A stretch of 64,000 nt of DNA from Prunus persica. Lineage: Eukaryota; Streptophyta; Magnoliopsida; Rosales; Rosaceae. Below the pieces are notes generated by a model that worked only from the letters and a program-made list of their open reading frames with translations, did no database searches and was not told where the DNA came from. The translations under genes were made by a program, and so were the position numbers. Numbering within the stretch: the stretch's first letter is position 1; each line of letters begins with the position of its first letter. This document shows positions 1-16,800 of this stretch, piece by piece. The stretch is from NCBI RefSeq assembly GCF_000346465.2, contig NC_034016.1, positions 16,714,063 through 16,778,062 of the forward strand, written 5' to 3'.

Positions 1-1659
<1,659 letters not shown>

Positions 1660-2263
1660 AGTGACTCTAGAGTGGTATCTGCAGCCTTCTATTTGAACCG
1701 GAGATCATCGACATTAGCCTCCATTTCTGTTCTATGTTGTGTGCACTAGTAAACTTCTGAAAGTTGCACGTCATTATTTAGATGTTATTGCAGAACTTGA
1801 TTTAATCAGGAGCGTGTACATGTTACACTTTACTGATGTAATGCTTGCATTAAGATCAGAAGCTTGATTTCTAACTTATTTTGGTTGCCGAGTTGTTTTT
1901 TCAAAATAAAGGGCAGATACTTCCAATCCTGCAAATCAAGATCTAGCACTCCAAAATGGGTATTTTTTGGACTTCTAGAAAACACAGGCAGGAAAAAACC
2001 ACAAAGGCGAAATTCCAAACTGAGAATCACACTGACAAGGGGATAAAAATACGCTGGTTTTTAACACTTCATTATAGCAAGAAACATCTGCATTTTCAGA
2101 AGTCCTTCCACTTACACGTACGTATAATAGCGCAATGGACAAAACCTACTTTACATGATCTGAATAACTAGTATGGCATAATTACAGGAAACTATTCTAC
2201 ACTAGGGTAATATAAATATAGTAAACGTTCAGGAGGTGATCTCTAGAATACAAAATTAGACAC
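1660..2263. other. Convergent 3' flanks of DAP and the MUSTANG gene
   Basis: Six hundred bases between two convergent stop codons. It should hold both 3' UTRs. No ORF of convincing codon content and no repeat was recognised. Confidence 0.6.
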
Positions 2264-4030
2264 CTAGAACTGTTCGATACTATCCATAATCTCTGCTTTG
2301 CAAGTCTCTGCTTTGCAAGTTGTCTTGTAATGTCCAGTTTGGTTACACCGACTACAATGCACAGTATGTTTCTCACGATTAAGGTCCTCTACACAAATTC
2401 GTTTCTTTTCTGGGCGTCCTGGCGGTCTACGAAACTTAGGAGGTCGCACAACTCGAGTATCGTCATCCACACAAGCCTCATCTGCGTTTCTCCATTCAAC
2501 TTTTCCAGGGATAGGGTATATCTGTTCAGCATATGCCTCACGGTAACTTGCAACCGTAAAACATTTCTCTGTAAAAGCGTATACATCTTTTCGACAGGAG
2601 ATGAAGGCAGCCACAGCATGGGAACATGGTATCCCATATAGCTGCCAATCACGGCAGGAACAACAACGAGTGCCAATATTCACAATGTCTGATCGGTCAG
2701 CTGAGAGAACCTCAAATTCTACTTGATCAGAACGAAGGACTTGATATGTTGATGCATGGCCGATGGCTTCTAAAATATGCTTCTCGGCGGATGGAGCAAG
2801 TACAGAAAACCAAGAATTACTCTTAAAACGCCGTTCTTCAAACTCAGCCATCAATCTAATATGAATTGTCGCAATCACCTGGATTATGGGCAGCTCACGA
2901 GCTTCGAGAATCCACGTATTGAACTCCTCAATATTTGATGAGAGATGACCATAACGTGTTCCTTCAAAATACACTAATGCCCAGAGGGAAGGATGGAATT
3001 GTTGTAGCCATTTTGCAGCCTCCGGAGATACCTCCTCTATTTCAGCCATTTTTTCTTTAAAGCCAAACATGGTAGTGGCATATGCAGCATTCCATAGAAG
3101 ATGAACAAGCCTAGAGTTCTTAAACTCTTTTCCAATGCTTTCACTCAAGTGGCGCATGCAAAAAGCATGTAATGAATTGGGGAATTTTCTTCTTACTGCA
3201 TCTGCAATGCCCTTGTGCCCATCAGATAAAAATGTGAGCTCCGGCATATTCTCAGTGTTCATCTCCAGCGCCTTATGCAACTCTGACAAGAACCACATCC
3301 AGCTCTCATCAGTTTCTACATCAACAACACCAAATGCTAGCGGAAATAACCCACCATCAGCATCAAAAGAAGTGGCAGAGAGTAAGGTACCAAGATATTT
3401 GCTTTTAAGCTGGATTCCACCGAGCCCAATGATGGGCAAGCAACCATTCAAAAAACCACAAATGGACGCATAAAAGGAAACAAACAACCGCTGGAACCGA
3501 TGATCCACACCAGTGGTAAACACCTCTGCAATGCTTCCAGGGTTGGTCTTCTTTATTTGCTCACAATATGACGGAAGAAGGCAATATCCTTCCTCAGAAG
3601 AGCCATAAATCGCGGCAAGTCCTCGTTCCTTTGCACGCCAAGCTTGCTTATACGGTATAGTTATCCCATATTGCTTATGGATATCATGCAATATATCCTT
3701 TGGTTTGTAATTAATGTTATCCCGCAGACGTTCTTCTATAAAACTGACAATCCAATCAACAGAAGCCTGGTGGTGCCCATTGTGTGCATTTCTACCACAA
3801 GTGTGTGTCCCTTCAAGGCTTCTTATTGTAAAGGTTGGGGCATTAGGAAGCTTCACAGCACGGATGCGCCATGGACATCCATCTGTCGCACACTTCGCAA
3901 AGTAGCGGATAAGGTCACTTTTTATGATACGAAGCTCGAAGTGTTGAGCAATTGCAGCTTCTTTAATTGCATTCCTGAAGGCCTTGACATCAGGGAACTC
4001 TTGACCAACAACAAACGTCTGGCCCTCCAT
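2264..4030 (-). CDS. MUG: MUSTANG-type domesticated MULE transposase, intronless
   Basis: Uninterrupted 588-codon frame. The start is the ATG at 4030 (protein begins MEGQTFVVGQEF); codons further upstream in the frame have no ATG. Domains in order: an N-terminal zinc finger (C47, C52, H76, C78), a MULE transposase core at about residues 195-375 (D270 in FLSDGHKG, H294 in CMRHLSES, E368 in SNIEEFN), a SWIM zinc finger (C457, C459, C469, H471) and a CCHC knuckle (C559, C562, H567, C572). A basic-proline stretch RRPPGRPEKKR precedes the knuckle. The position of the first catalytic Asp is Gly204 (GGIQLKSKY where MULEs have DGTxLKxKY). No terminal inverted repeats or target duplication were seen around the gene. 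This matches the MUSTANG family, which is conserved across flowering plants and acts in growth and flowering rather than transposition. The family assignment is from remembered architecture. A FAR1-like gene is less likely because of the CCHC knuckle. Confidence 0.88.
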   Translation of the reverse strand: MEGQTFVVGQEFPDVKAFRNAIKEAAIAQHFELRIIKSDLIRYFAKCATDGCPWRIRAVKLPNAPTFTIRSLEGTHTCGRNAHNGHHQASVDWIVSFIEERLRDNINYKPKDILHDIHKQYGITIPYKQAWRAKERGLAAIYGSSEEGYCLLPSYCEQIKKTNPGSIAEVFTTGVDHRFQRLFVSFYASICGFLNGCLPIIGLGGIQLKSKYLGTLLSATSFDADGGLFPLAFGVVDVETDESWMWFLSELHKALEMNTENMPELTFLSDGHKGIADAVRRKFPNSLHAFCMRHLSESIGKEFKNSRLVHLLWNAAYATTMFGFKEKMAEIEEVSPEAAKWLQQFHPSLWALVYFEGTRYGHLSSNIEEFNTWILEARELPIIQVIATIHIRLMAEFEERRFKSNSWFSVLAPSAEKHILEAIGHASTYQVLRSDQVEFEVLSADRSDIVNIGTRCCSCRDWQLYGIPCSHAVAAFISCRKDVYAFTEKCFTVASYREAYAEQIYPIPGKVEWRNADEACVDDDTRVVRPPKFRRPPGRPEKKRICVEDLNREKHTVHCSRCNQTGHYKTTCKAETCKAEIMDSIEQF

Positions 4031-6149
4031 GTGGCAAACGAAAACAATCAAAAGCTGACAATCCAATCAGCTTGTTTGAAATTTCCTTCAACGTAATCGT
4101 CAACTATTCCAATGTTTAGCTTCCTGGGAAGCGAAAAAAGAGATGAAGATTAAGACTGTCATTTTGTTGCATCTGACTGGAAACTCCCTGAGGGACATTC
4201 TCATCGCAAAAAGCCTACAAGAAGCCAAGCAGTCATATTTAAAATCATACAATTGAAATCATTGGTTTCATCCTAAAAAACGAAAAAGACCCGAATGTCT
4301 ACGGTACTCTCTATATGACACTCAACACAAATCAATTATATAACAAAATTATGGATTGACAACAATTATATAACAAAATGTGCTCATATATTTCAACAAC
4401 TCTCTCTCTTCAGTAATGTACACAAATGACGCTCATTAATTCTAAAAATTTCATACTAACCAGCTGTACTAACTGGGGCACGTTGGCTGATAATTTGGCT
4501 TCAAAATACCGTACAAGTTGACAGATTTTTCCATTGTCGGTAAAAAATAAACGAAATTTCAAACAAACAGGCTCTGTAATTAAGATAAAATCCGGTTATC
4601 ATCACAACAAATATGGCATACCCAATTTATAAAAATAAAAAATACAGCAAAAGTAAAGTTTATTTATACATTCAAACCATATTTTGGGTTTGCAGCTAAG
4701 ATCTGCAACTCGTATTTTCTAAGGTCAGAATCAAATAGAAAACAGAGCAATTCATTCACCCCTCATACATACAAATATATACATACATGTTAACGAAAGA
4801 ATGAAGTTCGCATAACTGACGGTTGAAAGCAGAACCAGGAAATCAAAGATCAAAGCTTGACAGAGCAAGATCGAGGCAGTGGGGATTTCGACATCAGAGA
4901 GAGGAGAGAGAAAGGGCGAGAACTCTGTTGGTATTCTGACAAAAGATTAGGGTTGATTAGGTCACATTTGGAATATTCTGACATTTCGGCTACCAAAGAT
5001 GGGTATTTTCGTCATTTGAACTCATTGACACGGACGGACGAATGTATACGAGTTTCGAAACCCAAATTTTATTTATTTGGGCGAAAAATAGCCCGAAACC
5101 ATATCCAACATAGGATTCCGACGGGCCCGAATTTGGGAAATGCCCACAATCGCAATTTGATGAACAAGATATCCTGCATCGAGTTTTTGAGACCGGTAAC
5201 CTCATTGGACTTGGCTATAACCACGAATAATGTGTTTGCATTTTATTTATTTATTTATTTTTTATGACACAAGTGATATGAAGGTGGAGAAAATCGAACA
5301 TAGAATTTCAATTGTGAGAGTAAATCTTCTTAACTACTTGAGTTATAAGTTCTTTTGCAATAATGTATTTGTCTCAGGAAGGTGAAAGAGGAAGAGATGG
5401 AAAGAGATAAATTTATTTAATTTTTGTCACAATTGAATTTTTTTCGTTCTTCAGATTAAGTGGTATCTGTGAAATTTTTTTTTAAAAAAACAGTTGGTGA
5501 TAGAGAAAATTGGAGCACGGATCCAAATTCAAACAAAACACACCCACATTTTCTTTTTAAAGTAGGAAATTGCTTCACCCAACCTCAATTAATTACTTTC
5601 TTTCCATTGTTGTAAATATTTTTATGTGGCTGTCTTTGTAATTATTATTTTTAAAATTATCATGTATTTATCTTTAATAATATTTCTAAAACTCCTAGCC
5701 GATGTATCTATCAGAATGGAATAACACAATCTCAATTCTCTCAATATTCTTTACTTTTACAACATTCATTATTACTAATCTCTCTGCACGCGCAGGTTTT
5801 TGTAAAAAAATTTAAATTTATTTTAGAATTAAAAAAATAATGGGTAATTGTGTTCCATAAAACTAGAATATATTATCTGATTTTTCTTTTAATTTTTTTA
5901 AATATAAAAAGTGTGAATTTATCATATTATTCTCATTTAATTAATAATTTCAATTCTTAATGTTTGTATTAACCAAGAATATTTTTTAATATTTTGCATG
6001 TTTTACCATTCTTTGCCTTTCATTATATATATAAAAGTTTTCTTCTTATTATATTCATGTACAATGATTTTATTCGTGTTGAAATGGAATTTTCAGAAAA
6101 AGAAAGAAAGTTAAATAGATTTTAAGGAATTAAGAAAGAAAGGGTTGTC
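4031..6149. other. Divergent upstream region of MUG and PURA
   Basis: AT-rich DNA between two divergent genes. The part near 4080-4860 may be MUG 5' leader or promoter. The ORF-like stretch at 4857-5267 has no recognisable protein and poor codon character. No transposon was identified. Confidence 0.5.
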
Positions 6150-7115
6150 TTTGTTTGTCAAATTCCCCCCCACTTCCCATTTACGCACGCAGCAGCCACC
6201 CTTTTGGTTCTTCGCTACTGCTACCCCTAGTTTTTCTTCATTGCTTCCTTATTTACTTGTTCATTTCTAATCCCCTCCTCCTTCCTCTTCCTACTGCCTT
6301 CACTTTTCTTCTAACCCTCTTGTTTTTCACAGAGTCCTCTCACAGTCCAAGTTCGGGTCTTGGAAGGGTTTGCTCAACCCAGTGCTCAAAGGGCCAAAAG
6401 GTTCTTCCTTTTCATTGTCTAATCTTCCAATTTCTCTGCTGAAAGTTTGGTGTTAATTTATTATTGCTCATGTATTTGCAGTGGTGATGTTTAGGGTTTA
6501 TCTATTCGATTGAGAGATTCATTGGTATGGCTAATAATTGCAGAAATTTTTATTGTAAAGCAAACTAACCAGCCAACTTTATCCCACTCAGCTCTGTTCG
6601 TTAGCGCGAAGTTTTTAGAATTAATTAGCAAAATGTTAAGTCGTGATTGATGAGTTGGTTGCTTACTAAAATGTAGTTTGTGTATAACAAAATGTAGTAT
6701 GTGTATAACAAAATTAGTTTTTGTACTACGAGTACGAAATTTTTGCTTTTTGTTTCATTCTTGTTGTCCTTTTTGTTGTTGTTGTAATTCGGGTCTTGGT
6801 AAATTTACCAGTCTGGCTAACTGTAATGATTCATAATGCAAATTGAATGTTGTATTGTTAACTGTTTATCATACTAAATGTTAGTCTTCTCTCACCCCCA
6901 ACAAAAAGATAGGGGATTGCAATTTTGTTATGTTTTCTTCTTGTTTAGAGCAATATATGTAGTTCTTGTGTTCTACTGATCTGTTCTCGGCCTAATAATG
7001 GTAGTTAGCATTTTTTGTTTTATAGTATGGGTGTTTTCTCCAATTGCTCAAAAACAGTCTTTTAAGTTTGAATGGTCATTGATTAAACATTTTCTTTCTC
7101 ATTCAGCGGTTCACC
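6150..7115 (+). promoter_or_regulatory. Probable PURA 5' UTR with a leader intron
   Basis: A pyrimidine-rich stretch at about 6160-6400 looks like a plant leader. A donor (CCAAAAG then GTTCTT) lies near 6400 and an acceptor (TTCAG) ends at 7106, nine bases before the PURA ATG. The roughly 700-bp T-rich interval between them reads as a leader intron. Transcript evidence would be needed to fix the ends. Confidence 0.45.
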
Positions 7116-9620
<2,505 letters not shown>

Positions 9621-10783
9621 TCATCACAATATTTATTTCCTTTAGATTCCAGATGATGTTCAAACTACCAGAAGTAATACAGAACTTCTGGTGCTGGAGG
9701 AATTCCCTTCTATGTTGGGAGATTTGTTTTTTGGGATGGAAATAATTTTTCAAGGTTATGAACTTGATGCAACGCATTCTCCACCCAATGGGGCCACATG
9801 AATTCTATGCTCTGTTTAGATGTTGGGAGAATTTTGTTTCAGTAACATTACTTGTCGTAATGCATGTATTGCTAGGATAGCAAGTTGGCAACAATTTGAA
9901 GTTGAGAGAATAATGTGGGTCATGTTTGTAGTTTACACATTATTTGATAGCAGGTAGCATCTGCTGCCTGGGCTGATCTCTTTAGTGGGAATATATTTTC
10001 TCTTTTGATCGATATGGGAATATCTTTTTTGAGGGAATCTTTATTGCTTTGATTTCTATTATCAGCAAAACAGGATTAAAGAACGTTAAACGAACAATAA
10101 ATTGCACTTACCGAAAGAATCTTTGTGCTCATTATCTGAAGTTTCAGAATCCTGATATATGTAATTCAAATGTGTATAGCTGAATCGGAAATAGGAACAC
10201 AATTTTCTTAGATCCAAATTCTGGAGCTAAATTCTTTGATTTTTTTCACTTAAAAAATAGTATTTCAATGTTGTGCCCTAGACCAACACTTTGAACTTTT
10301 TACAACTTTTCATAACTTTTGTTTAGTGGTTTTATACCTTTCATCCGTTGAGAAGAGATATGGTTCAGTATTATTTCTTATCATCTACTCAAACTGCCAA
10401 CACCCGTCTCTTGTTTTGGCTACGCTTGACTTCTAATCTAGTGGTTCATTAGAAATCCAAAAGTTTAACACATTTTGGAGCTTAATTACTAAAATCTTAA
10501 AGACAATGAGTAATCCTTAAAATGCCAGAAGATTATTTGAATTAGCAGTCAAAGATAACCATCACAATAAGAGAATCCAAATTTCGTGCTGATACAAATG
10601 TCTTGAAACCATCCTAATTCTCCTTCGTAATAAACTAGAAATTTCTAATGAACTTGGGTCCTAAAAACCATCCTACTTTTGCTTTGCAACCTATTTGCAC
10701 ATTTATACAACTATCATCACGAAAACTTGTCAATTTAAATACAGCAAAAGTAACTATACACCTGTACTCTGCTAGGCACCATC
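9621..10783. other. Convergent 3' flanks of PURA and the ARM-repeat gene
   Basis: Probable 3' UTRs of two convergent genes, plus AT-rich DNA. No protein-like frame or known repeat was recognised. Confidence 0.5.
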
Positions 10784-13783
10784 TCAAGAGATTAGGCATG
10801 CTAGCAACTTTCCGCAGACTTGCCGTAGCTCAACTGAAGGATCTGTCGAAGATATACTTGACAGTATGGATCTTGCTTCTACTAATCCTCCTGATATAGT
10901 TTCTAAGATTGCATCATCACTAGCCATAAGAGACCCCAATAGCTTTGCACCTGCCATCCTTTCCTGAAGAACAATATGGGCCATTAGTTCACAAATTGGG
11001 TGTTTATGAATGCCAAGGCATAGAGACAGTAACTAATATATCCAAACAGCGGTCAATACCTTCTCTGATCCTTTTCTAAGAGCTTTTAATGAGACTTCAA
11101 GAAGATCAGCTGAGTAAGGAAGAACTGTAGATTTCAGATGGTACACGGATGAAAAGAGAACCTGAATGCATGCAGCTCTTATCTCTGAGTTCGTCATGAC
11201 CTGCAGTATTTGACACCACATTTAAGAATGAAGTGAGACAAAGCATGACTTTATGAGCCACAACAGATTTTGATAACATGATAATCTACTGATAGTGAAA
11301 TAAATAATCAAAATACCTTAACAGAATGGATGAGACAAGGGAGAGTTTTTCGAACAAAAGGCTTTTTTCCAGAGTCCAATATCTTTTGGCAAGCACTGAT
11401 GAGAACATTAGCCATGCACATATAAAATGAGAGTGGAACTGGCACCTCAGACGAGCATTTCACATCATCCAAGTTGGATAATAAAACAGGCTGGTGGTTA
11501 TCTTGTATAAGTTTATTGATCACACAGGTGAGGACAGAGTTTCCTGATGAAGCATCACCTGCATTATGGATCATAAAAGTCACATGTGCCCTACAAAATT
11601 TAAGTTCATACTTAGGATAATGCAATAACCAAGATCACCTTTCTTCCCAACAATGCTAAATGATTCTGGATCTTGCAGCTCAGCACATATCATCAGTGCC
11701 AGGGAATCAATGCACCCATGCTGTGCTTTAGATACTGAGGGGATAGAAACCCATCAGCATCAAACTTAACCAATAGAAACAAAATTGATATGTGTTTGAG
11801 AAACTTTACTTATTCACACACCTTCATCCCCATCAACCGAAGGCCATAAAAGCATTGTCTCCAATGTTTTTCTGATTTTGAGCATTAAAGGATGAGAAAG
11901 TGATTCCCTGCCTCTGACCTATCCATGACAGGAACCTCAACATTAGATCAATGCAAATAAAACAAAAGATGCCTGAGGTCGTGGCAGAAGAATAAAGCAC
12001 AAAACTCTGCCAAGATGTTGACCATAAAAAACAATTACCACAAGGGAAGTGCAAACTGAAAACAGAGAAGCTTTAATCTTTAGTATATCCCGAGAACCTG
12101 TAGCAATTTCTAGCTGGGAGCTGACAACTGGAATTAGCACCTACAATATGAAATGGCAGGTACAGATTAAAATATTGGTATTTTATCCAGCACAACACAT
12201 ACAGAAGCACAATAAACAAGAAATTAGAAAGCAATAACCTAATACCGAAGTACTAACTGGTTCAACTTCTTCATATACAATGTTTCATATGGATACATGA
12301 ATTCAACTTCTTAACTTCCACAATCACATTGGAGGTAGATTTTAATTTGTAATTGCGACCACAAATAAGATGTGTGGGTATAGTTGATATCCTTTATGGA
12401 AAAATGAAATGCAAGCTGATGAACAAACATTCTGGAATCATTCTTGAGCATTGAAAATGGATGAAACACAATTGACAGTACAAAACTAACAGACCAATAA
12501 ACGAAATTTCCAAGGATCCAAAATCAGAGAATTCTTTCTGATAAGCAGATGGATTCCCAAATGGATCTTAGCTAACACCATAAGTTGGCACATCCAATCT
12601 ATATGTTCATAACCCAACTTATTTTAGAGTCGAAATCATATAAATAACCATACTGACTAATTACAAGAAACAACAATGAGCTTCTTTAATGGTCAGTGTG
12701 GAAGTTAACAGAGAAGTAGGCAGGTAGATATACAAGCGATAGTGCCAATACATTTTTAAAAAAAATTTTGGTCACATACTTATTTGCTAGTTAGTACCAC
12801 ACATTGATAGATTTGGAATCCCGATATAGTAGCATTGGCACTGCTTTAGGCCAATGGCTGCTAGTCCAGTTGAAAGAAAATCTTACATAACTGATAAGAA
12901 AAGCATAAAAGTGTACTCGTGTAGTTCCACAGAGATAAATGCTTTGCTCACTTAATGTTAAAGCCATGCTAGCATAACAAGCAGAAACTGCAGTTGCGAT
13001 CCACAGAGGACTCACATTTTAAAGCTCTGAATAGATTGTTTATGGATGCTAACATGCATATCATCACATAACCAAGTTGAAAACCTTATTTGAGAATATA
13101 TATATCCATGAAGGCACAAATCAGTCTTCCTGGAATATGTAATGAGAGATGCAGTCATAATAAAGAGTAGGTAATAAAAGTCACTATTATATACTTTGGG
13201 ATGAAGACGCCCACAGAGCTCAGCAGCAAGTTTCCGTACATCGTTGAATTCAAACTCACAAAATGTCCTGAAATAAAAATGTAACCAGAATAAAAAAAGA
13301 AGAAGTCAGATTCCAGTCATATGAATGAATCTTTCTAACATTGATGGACTAACCTTTTCAAAAGAAGAATGGTAACACAATCCTCACTGATGGCATTGAT
13401 ATCTCCACAGTCTGAAATTAAACAGAAATAGGTTAAAACCAGAAGTACGTCTAGAGAATTTTTATAGATGTTTCACAAAAATCATGCAGCTATTGGAAAA
13501 ATAGTAATTATGATTTTACATAACTGAATTTCACAATGTGGTAAGAGATCTGTACTGACTACTGACTAACATGCGTCAATGTTGTTGAAACCAGTTTGGA
13601 CAGATTGACAGAATGTACATGTTTGTAAGATGAGCACAAAAACATGCATCTTCAAATCGAGGATTCCTAAAACAAATACTTTACAGTTGCTAAACCATTA
13701 CATGCAAGCATCCAATCCTTCTTCCATATATTGTTGCTTCTAAATTGACAATCCACCAGTTGTTTGTAGAGAGACAGATCAGA

Positions 13784-13817
<34 letters not shown>

Positions 13818-16800
13818 CAGAAACCATATACCTCTTAGGTTTTCAAATCAGCAAACTTGTTTAATATGGAGATGGAGAGAGTATACCGTGAAAAATGCCT
13901 TGATTGAAAAGTTGTCCATACACTATAGATGAATTAAGGTCATTAAAGACTCTCAGTGGAAGCATCCTAATTATGAGTAGTGGGCAAAGGTGTTCAAAAA
14001 GAGTCTGCTGCATTTTTTCAGAGTCATCACTTCTATAGGTTTGACACTCCCGTCCAGAAAAGCTGTTTTCATCAATTCTGAAAGAGAGAAAGGACAGAGC
14101 AAATTAAAGAAGAAAATTTTAGCATAGAAAGTTGAACAAAGTCTTCAAATAAGCTGAAAAGTAAAGAGAAAGACAGATACAGGAAGTCACTGTATAATCG
14201 GTACTAGTATAAATTACAGACGGCTAACTATTAATAAGGATACGAGCCTTATATTTGATAAATGCTATATAACATAATGTACTTACTCTTCCCGTCGCTT
14301 AGCATGCAATAGAACACAAGAGAGGACTGCATCAGCAGCTTCTGCCAAGTGCTCACTTATATAACTCAAAAACTTGACAATTGTTGCATTTGATGGCTCT
14401 GCAAACATCTTCTCAATCAACAGTCCGATCAAGACGTCCCAGCTTTGAACCTGAGATAATTCAATAGATAACAAAAGGATCATCCAGCTGAAACTTTGTA
14501 CGAAGCAAATGACGAAACGACAAAATTTGAGGTTTCATTTAAAAAGCATGAAAGAGATATAAAACATATTGTGGTAAAATCAATCTTACACTTTTAGACC
14601 ACTCTGGGATCAGCCTAAGCACTCGATCACTATCAAATTTCGATCCTGCAAGTTGCAAATGGAAGAGCTCAATTTCGAAATAATATTTGGCAATAATAGA
14701 ATTAATCAATTAGAAATTTTAACTATGAATACTTGATGCTCAGTTGCTCACAACAAAAATGGAAGAGGAAAGCAAAACTAAGCTTCAAAACTACCTCATT
14801 ACTATTACGAACTTCCAAATCTTCGGTCCATTTAAAATCCACAAGAAAAAAATAAAAAAATAAAATAAATAAAAAAAGCGTAAAGGAAATATATGTTCAC
14901 ACAAAAATATACACAACTGAAAACAGACAAAAAGCATTTAATATTTAGCATCCAAAAGAAACTCTGTTAGTGTATGATGTAGAAGAACCGTGTTCTAAAG
15001 ATGCAGAATTTATGTTAGATTTAAAGTTACTTGCTATACTCATTATTCCATTTGGTCTTTAAAGAAATGAAAGAAACCGAAGAAAATTAAGATCTTTACA
15101 GTTTAATTTCTTCCATCTAAAATTTGCTCTATTGTTGTAAGTCATTTGAACATTATAGTTCAGACATCATCATATAGATAATTAAAGAACAGTGGATATA
15201 AGACATAAAAGACACAAATTTGGTTATGCAATTAGAGGGAAAAGATGCATATACAAGTTCAGCACAGTGAAGGATGTCATCTGGCAAGTGGTGACATCAA
15301 AACAGTTACATACCTACAACCCCTGCAGTGTTCTGAAGATCTATGCTTTGGCTGAGGGTGCTGCAAACAAGAATAAATAATAAATGGAAAAACTGTTATC
15401 TGCTGTTGAATATATTCATAATTAGCAGCTTCAGCTCAATAGACATTTCTCTAACCCAAACCCGAAAAAAAGAAACAAAGTTTTCAACAGACATATTCAT
15501 AGCAAGATAAACAAATTAAACTTTGAGAACAGGAGGAGAAAACAATGAAATGAAAAGGTAAATACCTAAGACAGTCAAGCAGCATACATATAACTTCAGC
15601 ATTCTGGCTATGATATTTGAGCATCCCAACACAGGCATCACTTGCACTTGATTGCAATCTTTCATCCGATGAGTAAATTAGATGAACTAAAGAAGGCAAA
15701 ACTAATGAAGGATCTGCAAGAACAGGTATGTGTAATTCATCAATGCAAAGTACTGAAATCAAAATGTCAATATTTACTGCTAATGGCAGTGCTAAAGAAG
15801 TTACAGTGGATATCACTTTTACTCAAAGAAGATGAAAGAGAAAAAAAAGATCCATACTAAAATATAAAGGGAAGAGCTAAGTTTTTGGCTCATGCTCTTC
15901 CCACAAACTAATCTTATATTTTATTTATTTATTTAAAGTGTTGAAATGTATCTGCAACCCCAGAATTTTAGTGGATGATAAATAATATCTACCTAAAACT
16001 ATTTTAATCATATTATAACTATTCCATATATCAAAATAAAAAGATAATAATTCATGAAGAAAAACAAGCCACCAAATGCCATTATGCACCAAGCAGTTTA
16101 TGCCTAGTCAAAATAATTTTCCTTCACAGCTTGGATTTGCAGTTTACTATGGTTTAAAAGAGTATATAGCAAAGAATCTGGAAAATGTCAAATGAGATTT
16201 GGCATGAAACAATTTAAACCGTAAACAAACCAATCATTGGAAGCAAAGTGGATGTTTGTTTCCGAATTGCAATTTCTTCATCTTCAAGACGCTCAAGCAA
16301 ATGGTTTGCAATATCTTGCCTGCAATTATCATAGGGAAAAGATAAAGAAGGGCAGAATGGTGAAATCACCATAATATGACACAATAATAAAAGCTGATGG
16401 AGCATTTTGCATACCATGATAACTGGGAAAGTTTGTCCTTTGAATCTGACGACATACAAATGAGTTCTGATATAACATCAAGGGCATTCGTCCTCTGTTG
16501 AACATTTCCAGAAGTAAGGCGCTCCAGAACTTCTTTAAAGCAATGACCGTCTTTGCTCCTGGTAAACCATTTACACCAAATTGACAATCAGGTACCCAAA
16601 AACAAACGGAGAGATAATATATTTGATTTGCGCTTCCAAGCACCAAAGGATAAAAAGAAGTAAATACATCAAACAGTATTCTGCTATAAGCATAACAACA
16701 GCTCTAGCTGTGCCATCCCGTTCATCTAGAAGGTGAATCAGCAATGGTAGCATAGCATCCACCTCTCTGGTGTCAGTGAGACTGCTTCCAGATGATTGTG

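Noticed and set aside
4031..4066. N-terminal extension of MUG (12 extra codons)
   Set aside because: The extension begins with a TTG, not ATG. The ATG at 4030 starts the conserved MEGQTFVVGQ sequence.
4857..5267. 136-codon frame upstream of MUG
   Set aside because: It has no ATG at its start, no domain and ordinary intergenic composition. It more likely overlaps the MUG promoter or leader.
6155..6442. 95-codon hydrophobic frame before PURA
   Set aside because: It lies in a pyrimidine-rich leader with a probable 5' UTR intron; composition explains the Leu/Ser/Phe-rich translation.
12791..13015. Extra exon of the ARM-repeat gene
   Set aside because: It lies in the long intron between 12141 and 13194. 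Exons 17 and 18 join in phase without it and it shows no helical-repeat character.
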